64,000 nucleotides of DNA from Helicoverpa zea (lineage: Eukaryota; Arthropoda; Insecta; Lepidoptera; Noctuidae), in assembly GCF_022581195.2 (NCBI RefSeq), contig NC_061452.1, positions 813,501-877,500 on the forward strand. Direction: 5' to 3'. This document shows, piece by piece, positions 57,061-64,000 of this stretch. Positions within the stretch are counted from its first letter, which is position 1, and each line of letters begins with the position of its first letter. The translations under genes and the position numbers were made by a program. The notes below the pieces were generated by a model that ran no database searches, was not told the DNA's origin, and worked only from the letters and a program-made list of their open reading frames with translations.

Positions 57061-60000
57061 ATGATGCAGGCGTCTTCAAGCAGCGAGCGCACTCCCCTGG
57101 TGCAACCCACATACGTCTTCGAGTCCAGCTTGGCACGTCGCTACCAGAAAAGACTGCACCACACACAATGTGCCATCTGCGTGTTTATTATGTAAGTAGG
57201 CTCTTTACCTGTAAAACTGCAGACTTCAAGATGTCACTTGTATGTTTTCAATGCGATCTTGAGACGTTATTTTTGATGGGCCCCCTCGGGGCAGGGCACG
57301 TGGTCCCGGCTGTTACACTCTTAACGGTCGTTAATACTATTCAATGTCAGAGGCCTTTAGGAAGTGAATACTATGTGCCATAAGGGCTTGTTAGATTAAT
57401 AAAACTACAATAAGGAGGCTGCCAGAAAGTGTCGTTGACCATAACCAGAATAATTTGCATTAGTTGGTACCTCAATACCGACCTCAACATTGTAAAAACT
57501 ATTTCTAAAGCTAAACTGGTTAATATTAAATAGTAATACGTAATGTGATTGTAGATCAAGAAAACACGTGCTTCGCGCAGGTTAAACTAAGTACTTACAA
57601 CGTGTTTCTTTGATTAGAGGTAGATATTATTACCTAAGTAGGTTCCGCCGACACTCATTGGTGACTGTTTATGGAGTCAGGATGTTTGTGAGTTTCCAAA
57701 GGACTTATCAATCAAAGATATCTAGGGAGCAGTACCTATTGGACACGTGTCGCCACGCGTAACCATGGAGTTTCTTGCCCTTTCTTCTCCATAGGAAGTT
57801 ACTTTTGGAATGGCCAATTAGAATCAAACCTATTTATAATTTTTGACGTTCATAAGTGCTTGTAAAGGCCTAAATGAAATAAATTATTTGACTTTGACTA
57901 CCAATAAAAAAAAATACATTTGCATAAAACCTGCATTTAGTCCTACTATCCTACTAATATTATAAACGCGAAAGTTTGTATGTATGGATGTATGGATGTA
58001 TGGATGTTTGTTACTCTTTCACGCAAAAACTACTGAATGGATTTTAATGAAACTTTACAATAATATAGCTTATACATCAGAATAACACATAGGCTACAAT
58101 TTGTAAACATATTGTTCGAAATACTAAACCTGCGCAGACGAAGTCGCGGGCACCAGCTAGTAAGTAATATGAAAATGTCTTCCTCAGAGCGATACTATTG
58201 GTGGCTCTACTAGTAACTATCTCCTACAACTTGAGCAATGACTTCGACGATATGGACACCACAACAGTACCCAGTGCACCAGAGGTACCGCCAGAGAACA
58301 ATCTGACACTTTTGGGGATGTTCCCTGGCATGATCCCGCCTGGACACTATGCTAATGGAACACCACTGGAAATGCCACCGGATTTACAACCGCTTCTGGA
58401 CAAGGAGTGGCCGTTGAAAGGTATGTTTATTTTCTTTTTTATAATTCGTATATCCAAAATCATTCAAAAGCCTGATCTCTCTCCGGTCGTGTCGGATTGC
58501 TATCCCATCGGGCTATGAGAGTGAAGGAATAGTGAGTGACCTGTGTCTGCGCAAATGATTGTGCTCTTTAATAGAGTGATATGAGATATGAGATCAGCCG
58601 AATAGGCCGATACCTAATCGGCTAGGAGGACATCATATCCTAAATATCTTCCGCTCAGTAATGAGATGCTGCGTACGAGTTTATACCAACGTCATTTCGA
58701 CAACATGTCACGTTAGTTTCAAAATCAATTCCTATTTACTATTTATAGATATTCTAGTAAACTAAATTATCATATCAGCTGCTAGTTAAAGCATTTTGTA
58801 TACCTAATCAAAACGAGTTTAGTCGCGTTCACGAGTACTTAAATACGATGTTGTTTTGTTTATTCTGGCAAGTTGAATAAACTTTGTTGTCTTTTACCTA
58901 GAGCAAAAACTTTTCCACTATGTCTATAAAAAAAAGCTGAATAAATTAATGGCATCAAAACTGGGTGCGTCCCGCGTTTGCATCTATATTGAGACGATAG
59001 ATTCTGCATGACTTAATTAATGACCAATCTAGATTTTAGGTCAATCAATGCCATTTGCATTCATGCATGCAGACTCTTCGTCAATCAAAATGGGGCCCAA
59101 ATAATCGTAGATTCCTAAATCAACCTTATAACAATTAACTAGACCTATATTAACAATAAAAAGAGAAAATGCTTAAAATAATAAAGTATCAAAAAATTGC
59201 CGGTAGTGTCTAATTATAGGTGTCACGTTGAATGGCAATGCTTAATCGTTGTGCGAAATAAATGCCACTTATTATTATGATCTACTGATAAAAATGTATT
59301 TAAATGGGTGGTCTGGCTAGATTTTATCTTCTAATGATACATAATGTAAATAAATGTTGTGTTTTATGCATCGAATGTTAAGGAAGGTCAACGCTCTAGA
59401 GTGGCTGATTATCAAATTTATTTTTGGCTACTTGTACCTAGATTATAATACAGGTCATTGCTAAAACATACGAATAGATTTGAAGCTAGATTATTTTTTA
59501 TTTATTGATTTGTCTGGCGTCAATACTTGACGTGATCAAGGAGAATTTCAATGAAAAGTGTCAAATAAATATCACAGGCTATCTTGAGGTTGTAAATGGT
59601 AATATGAAGTGCTCCATTGTCAAATTTTGAAACCAATGGATTATCTTGTTTGAGTAGGGAATGCTGCAAAATAATAAAAAAAACGGCCTGGTGTAAGTTC
59701 GTCTCGCGCACAGATTTCGTGCTTAGGTACCATTAGCGAAAAATTACCTTTGTTTTGTCTAGTTGAGTGGGAGGGAGGTCCCTAAAATATCCATTTCATT
59801 CTTAATTATTTATTGCTATAACGGCAAAAACAATACCTACACCTGTGAAAATGTCAACTAACTCACTACCACGATTTAACTCTTAGCATTTTCACGTCTG
59901 GTACGGAACTTTAAAAGTAATTTATTTTCTACCAAATAAGTAGATATTAAAATTAAAATAATATCCTTGTGGAACAAAGATAAAAAACAATATCGTGAAC

Positions 60001-61855
60001 CAACCGGAAGCTTACAGCCTACGGAAATCTATTGACGTCTGTAAGAGCCGGGTTAAGAGTCGGTTAAGCCGGCTGTAAGAGTCGGGTTGGCCTGCTATAA
60101 ATAGTACGCACACTGAGCCAACTAAACAGTTTAGTCGGTGATGAGTGCGCAAACTATCCAACAGTCTGCCGACTATTTGCTAGTTTCTAACCAACTGGTG
60201 AAAAGAGTGGTCGCACCGCACAGTGAAAATTAATAAAACATTGCATAGAAATGTTATTATTGCTCTCATACACCGGAGAAGGAAAATTAAAAAGAGAGCC
60301 CGAGAGTATTGGGTGCATCATATCTTTATAGTGATAGATTATTAAATGGAAAATTTTACACTATGCATTCCAAATTACTCGATTATTAAAGTGCAGGGCG
60401 TTTTTCGACTTCCTCGATCAAAGTTACGATCGAAGATTCCGAAATAAGTGACTGAGGATTGGGCGACGCCATTTTACAAAACACGCGCGACCGACCATTC
60501 GCTGTCAAAGCTCGGAGCGAACTGAACTATCGGCTTAGTCGGTCGACTAAAAAATCGTTATGTGTGCGCGTGTGGTAGGGAGTCAATACTGATTATACGG
60601 TCGGCTGATAGTTTGCCGACAGTTTAGTTTGAATTGAATCGGGAAGCCCATCAAACTTGTTTATCGGCCGATACCAAATCGCCATAGTGTGCGCACTTGC
60701 TTACATCTGCGTACTGATTAAGAGCCCGACCAAACTATCGGCCGATAAAAAGTCTGTGGTCTGCGGGGGCTCTAAAATATATGTTATCTGCTGCGTCGCT
60801 GTCTTCCTATGAATTACATTCTAGCTAGAGCGATTGACGTAGCTATCCAACAAGGAATTCGTTATAAATTACACATGTCTTTTAGATTGGGATATAAAAG
60901 CCTGCCATTTTTTTAATTAATAGCCTTTTTATCATCATTAATAAAACAAAATAAAACGTTAACGAAGCCTTTTACCATAAATTTATAAGTTGCCGACAAA
61001 AAGTTACGCGGTAACTTACATTTAAATAATATTTTAGCTATTCGCGTAGTTTCGTTTGTACAATAATAATAAATATTCATCAGTCAGTCATTGATACTAT
61101 TGCAAAAGTTTCAAGTAGTAGTAAGTCAACAAGTATCCAGTTGTGATGAACCATTGACGTAACAACAACTACAGCAAGATCACGGCCGAATGATGCGTTC
61201 ATATAATCTATTCCTAATACACTAACTGAATTAAATACTGAATTTATTTACATAATTTAGACGGAAAAACATATTTTGTCACTTAGGTACGTAGATTAAA
61301 TAATAGATTAACAACTTTAATAATATAGGTTACCTAATAATTGCAAGAGAAAACATATATTGTCAATTACTTAGATTAGAATCTTAGGTTAATAATTATA
61401 ATAAAATATAGATTAACGATGCAGATAATCTAGATCTGCATCTTTAAGCTGGTTTGAATTGCAATTTAATTAAGAACAATACGAAATCGAAATCATGAGA
61501 CGAAATCATGAGACGGACTTAAATCACACTGTACGAGCTTTTGCACAGGAAAAAAATATTAAAATAGCATAATCAATAAGACTTCAAAGCCGTTCTTATA
61601 ATGATCGATCTTTCTAGAAAAACCAGTAGCAGCCTGGGCTGCCACCCATCCGAGCAAAGCGGCCATAGACTCAGCCCTACTCAAGGGCAAAGCCGCTCTT
61701 CAAGAGCTGGCGAAGGTGGAACTGCTCCGAAGGCCCTTAGCCATGGACACTCCAGCTAACAGGGCACAGAGGGCTGCCGCTACTGGTGCTGATGTTAAAC
61801 CGCTGGCCGATGCTGGGTATGCTGCTGAAATAGCCACCAAAGCTCTTATTAATGG
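57061..61855 (+). CDS. Membrane-anchored heme peroxidase, N-terminal part (cardinal-like)
   Basis: Three exons in phase: 57061-57191, 58188-58420 and 61627-61855 (about 197 residues), with the last ending in a normal donor, so the gene continues beyond the window. The start is the first ATG after the acceptor at 57057. A short cytosolic tail holds SERTPLV, an acidic-dileucine-like sorting motif, and a basic RRYQKRLHH. One transmembrane segment follows at about residues 36-56 (IIAILLVALLVTI), then a Pro-rich linker. The last exon (PANRAQRAAATGADVKPLAD then AGYAAEIATKAL) matches the pre-catalytic region of animal heme peroxidases (..RHQRA..T...LA..GY..E.AT..L). The type II anchor plus sorting signal fits cardinal, the peroxidase of ommochrome granules. 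The catalytic domain is not visible, so the family call is moderate and the cardinal call tentative. Confidence 0.65.
57950..58165. repeat. LINE-tail type repeat with GTATGGAT microsatellite
   Basis: Starts 'ctactaatattataaacgcg', contains (ATGTATGG)n at about 57,978-58,010 and ends 'gtcgcgggcaccagctagta'. It lies directly upstream of the second peroxidase exon, ending only about 20 bp before it. Confidence 0.65.
58470..58690. repeat. Dispersed SINE-like repeat in peroxidase intron 2
   Basis: Shares 'cccatcgggctatgagagtg', 'ctgtgtctgcgcaaatgatt' and 'aggaggacatcatat' with the copies at 38,205 and 61,905. Confidence 0.6.
60040..60775. mobile_element. Probable DNA element with GTCGGC-type repeats
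   Basis: The right end (gcccgaccaaactatcggcc, then 'gtctgcgggggctct') is homologous to the right end of the MITE at 798-1,040. The left end has related 'taagagccgggttaagagtc' and 'cagtttagtcggtgatgagt' phrases. Numerous GTCGGCCGA/TCGGCCGAT palindromes occur within. No ORF. Boundaries are approximate. Confidence 0.5.
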
Positions 61856-61904
61856 GTAAGTTCTTCATTTGTCCGCTGTATGTTAGCTAGTGTCGTCTTG
61901 ATAA

Positions 61905-62095
61905 CTCTATGACCTGTTCTTTCTCCGGTCTTGCCGTTACCATCGGGCTATGAGAATGAAGGAAAAGTGAGTGCACCTGTGTCTGCGCAAATACTTGTGC
62001 ACTATAGGTAATATTCCCTGTGCAGTTTTTATCCTTTCATGAGAACAGCCACCGTAGCCGATGATAACTCGACTAGCAGGACATCATATCACTCT
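61905..62095. repeat. Dispersed SINE-like repeat downstream of peroxidase exon 3
   Basis: Contains 'accatcgggctatgagaatg', 'ctgtgtctgcgcaaatactt' and 'gcaggacatcatatc'. Third full copy of the family in this window. Confidence 0.6.
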
Positions 62096-62389
62096 GTTAT
62101 GTTGGGAGACATAGAAATCTAAAAAGGTTGGAGGCTTCCTAGCTTTTTATGATCACGTTTTGTGCAAAAACGTGAATGGCGGTTTAGGAATAAAATTAGG
62201 ACGTAAATACCATTTTTGGCATTGTCTCTGAACCAGTTCCGGTTTATTATAATGGTAACAATATTATATTAATACATATTATGCTAAGGTATTTTAATGG
62301 ATCTACCTTGATGGCGTCAATCAGGTGATTAACGTATTTTACAAGATCGATTCAGTCAGCCTAGCCATTTATTATGTTTTAAATTATAT

Positions 62390-62753
62390 TCAGCTGTCTT
62401 AGTGATATAGGTTCTTAAGCCGGATTTTTGACTCTTCAATTCCATAATGTCTTTCCGTACGTGGAAATATACCTGTCGGCGCCGCCGTAGAGAATATGAG
62501 AATACGTCGGATTAGAGTGACAGCTGAGGAAGTGTCACTCTGACGGAGCGTCAAGTTGGGAGCAGCGCGGGAACTTTGACATAAAGAAAAAGGCCCGCGC
62601 GCCCTCACCAGGCGAATCGTCTCAATTCGACGTCGTAATTTAGTTTATTGTTTGTTTATCACCATAATTGTTATTTCTTACTATAAAGTGTACTCAAGAC
62701 AGTGCTGGCATTATTATTCATTATAAACTAAGCGTCTGCGGCTAGAGTAAACG
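62390..62753 (+). other. Probable 5' LTR/leader of the LTR retrotransposon
   Basis: GC-richer DNA directly before the gag ATG, with 'cggcgccgccgtagagaata' and an AATTTAGTTTATTG stretch. The primer-binding site and the exact LTR edges cannot be fixed because the 3' LTR lies outside the window. Confidence 0.4.
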
Positions 62754-64000
62754 ATGGAGATTTCTGATGTTGGTAACGAAGAGCCGACATCAGAAGTGGG
62801 ATCGAAGAGAGGTCATGCCGTGGATACGCAGCCATCAAAAAGCGACCCTGCAACGCAACTATTGTCAAGCATGGAGTCGCTCTTATCCCGGTTGGTCTCA
62901 ATCCCACCGCCCCAGGCAGCAGTAAGTTCTAATGTGACACCAAAACTCATCCCATACGATCCTGACGATAAGGCCGCAGATATTGAAGATTGGTGTGCAC
63001 TAACCGAAGTCATAGTAGAGAACAAAAATCTCGATGGTGTCGACTTACTAATGGCACTCACTAGAGCACTCAAAGGTCGTGCCGCTACCTGTTTAACCAA
63101 ATTAAACTTGAAGAACATATCCTGGTGTAGTATTAAACAAATGTTATTGGCTAGATTTGCCAAACCGAAACTGATTCAAGATCATTTTGATGAGATATTG
63201 CGATTTCAAATCGAGGCTAAAGAAACTGCATCTGAGTCTGCGTTGCGCTTATGGAGCATGATCGAGCAAATTCCAAAAGCAGAATTATCCGAAGAGGTTA
63301 TTACTGGGTTTGTCATATCTGTTTTATGCCAGAAGGATAACTTGATACGTAGAGAGCTAACATCCCATGTCGTTACTACTCGCGCTCAGCTATTTCGAAT
63401 TCTTAATGGCATCTCGCTGAAACGCCGGACGGATAATACGGACGGGTGTCAAGACCCTGATGTGAAGCGACCGCGGGTGACAGATACGAGGTTTCTTGGC
63501 AAATGTCATCGTTGTGGCGTAAGGGGTCACAAACAGTTTGAATGCAAATCGCGTAAGGAAGATCAAGTATCGAAGCCTTCAGATTATTCAACTTCCACCA
63601 ACAAGCAAGACAAAACCATTACCTGCTTTTCGTGCGGAAAGACTGGACACACATCACCAACTTGTCCCGACAAGAAGAGGCCCGGTGGGTTAGCGAACAA
63701 AGAAGTCAACCTCTGCGGCCATGACCCCTCCAGATCCTCGCTGGAGACATCTTCCGGTGAGCGGTTTCCTTTTCTATTCGATAGTGGATCATCTTGTTCA
63801 CTCATAACTGAAAGTCTCTCTAAGCGGTTTCCGGGTACTGTACGCAACGATTTAGTTTACCTTACTGGTCTTGGCGGTAACGACGTCAAATGCTCTAGTC
63901 AAATGTTAAGCACAGTTACGATTGGTGATGTTCCGGTTGACATTACATTTCACATCGTGCCTGATTCCGATATTTCTGTGCCGATTATTATAGGTAGAGA
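62754..64000 (+). CDS. LTR retrotransposon gag-protease (Ty3/Gypsy-like), runs off the window
   Basis: One frame is open from ATG 62754 to the last base, about 415 codons, with no stop. The capsid-like region (about residues 60-235) is followed by two CCHC zinc knuckles, CHRCGVRGHKQFEC and CFSCGKTGHTSPTC, and then an aspartic protease with the active-site motif LFDSGSSCSLI and a flap-end VPIIIGR. Gag and protease share one frame. Knuckle number and the IIGR motif favour Ty3/Gypsy, though BEL/Pao cannot be excluded without the polymerase. The intact frame suggests a recent insertion in the peroxidase gene, in the same orientation as that gene. Confidence 0.8.
   Translation, partial: MEISDVGNEEPTSEVGSKRGHAVDTQPSKSDPATQLLSSMESLLSRLVSIPPPQAAVSSNVTPKLIPYDPDDKAADIEDWCALTEVIVENKNLDGVDLLMALTRALKGRAATCLTKLNLKNISWCSIKQMLLARFAKPKLIQDHFDEILRFQIEAKETASESALRLWSMIEQIPKAELSEEVITGFVISVLCQKDNLIRRELTSHVVTTRAQLFRILNGISLKRRTDNTDGCQDPDVKRPRVTDTRFLGKCHRCGVRGHKQFECKSRKEDQVSKPSDYSTSTNKQDKTITCFSCGKTGHTSPTCPDKKRPGGLANKEVNLCGHDPSRSSLETSSGERFPFLFDSGSSCSLITESLSKRFPGTVRNDLVYLTGLGGNDVKCSSQMLSTVTIGDVPVDITFHIVPDSDISVPIIIGR

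Noticed and set aside
58198..58518. 106-codon ORF taken as a separate gene
   Set aside because: It is the second peroxidase exon read through its donor at 58,421 into the intron. The true exon ends at 58,420.
62399..62608. Minus-strand ORF before gag
   Set aside because: No domain. Lies in the probable LTR/leader and is antisense to the element.

Overview
The window is animal genomic DNA that looks lepidopteran and is probably from a noctuid-like moth. It is AT-rich and gene-sparse, with small exons bounded by GT..AG introns, and it is loaded with moth-type repeats: a tRNA-derived SINE, a retrotransposon with an RNase H domain, PIF/Harbinger, Tc1/mariner-like and THAP-bearing P-like DNA elements, and several palindromic MITEs. 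No bacterial-type features were seen. Gene models below were built by hand from splice sites, reading phase and protein resemblance. No database or transcript was consulted.

Layout. (1) 7.8-21.2 kb, + strand: the 3' six exons of a large Arg/Glu-rich coiled-coil protein, possibly related to the SKT-like insect protein CG32809/AGAP005037. A 4.48 kb non-LTR retrotransposon (14,174-18,656, antisense) sits 21 bp before its last exon, flanked by a perfect 12-bp target-site duplication. (2) 23.4-31.6 kb, +: caveolin in three coding exons with a 6.7 kb first intron. The membrane-hairpin exon is tandemly triplicated. (3) 32.7-44.35 kb, +: a complete 18-exon MSH5 gene (821 aa), the meiotic MutS homologue. 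It carries two internal partial exon duplications and large transposons in its introns. (4) 45.8-49.45 kb, -: UBA5, the UFM1-activating E1, complete in nine exons (393 aa), convergent with MSH5. (5) 57.06-61.86 kb, +: the first three coding exons of a membrane-anchored heme peroxidase of the cardinal type. The gene runs on past the window. (6) 62.75 kb to the end, +: gag and protease of an LTR retrotransposon, open to the window edge.

The host genes have separate roles: membrane curvature (caveolin), meiotic crossing-over (MSH5), ufmylation (UBA5) and probably ommochrome chemistry (peroxidase). They do not form an operon or pathway. The regions between and inside them are a stack of transposons. 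Two things stand out. Three exon-centred duplications lie within 11 kb, in caveolin and MSH5. Several short terminal-inverted-repeat elements also keep only a DNA-binding domain (THAP twice, a helix-turn-helix, a C2H2 finger, and a MADF domain paired with a transposase N-terminus) and have lost the catalytic part.
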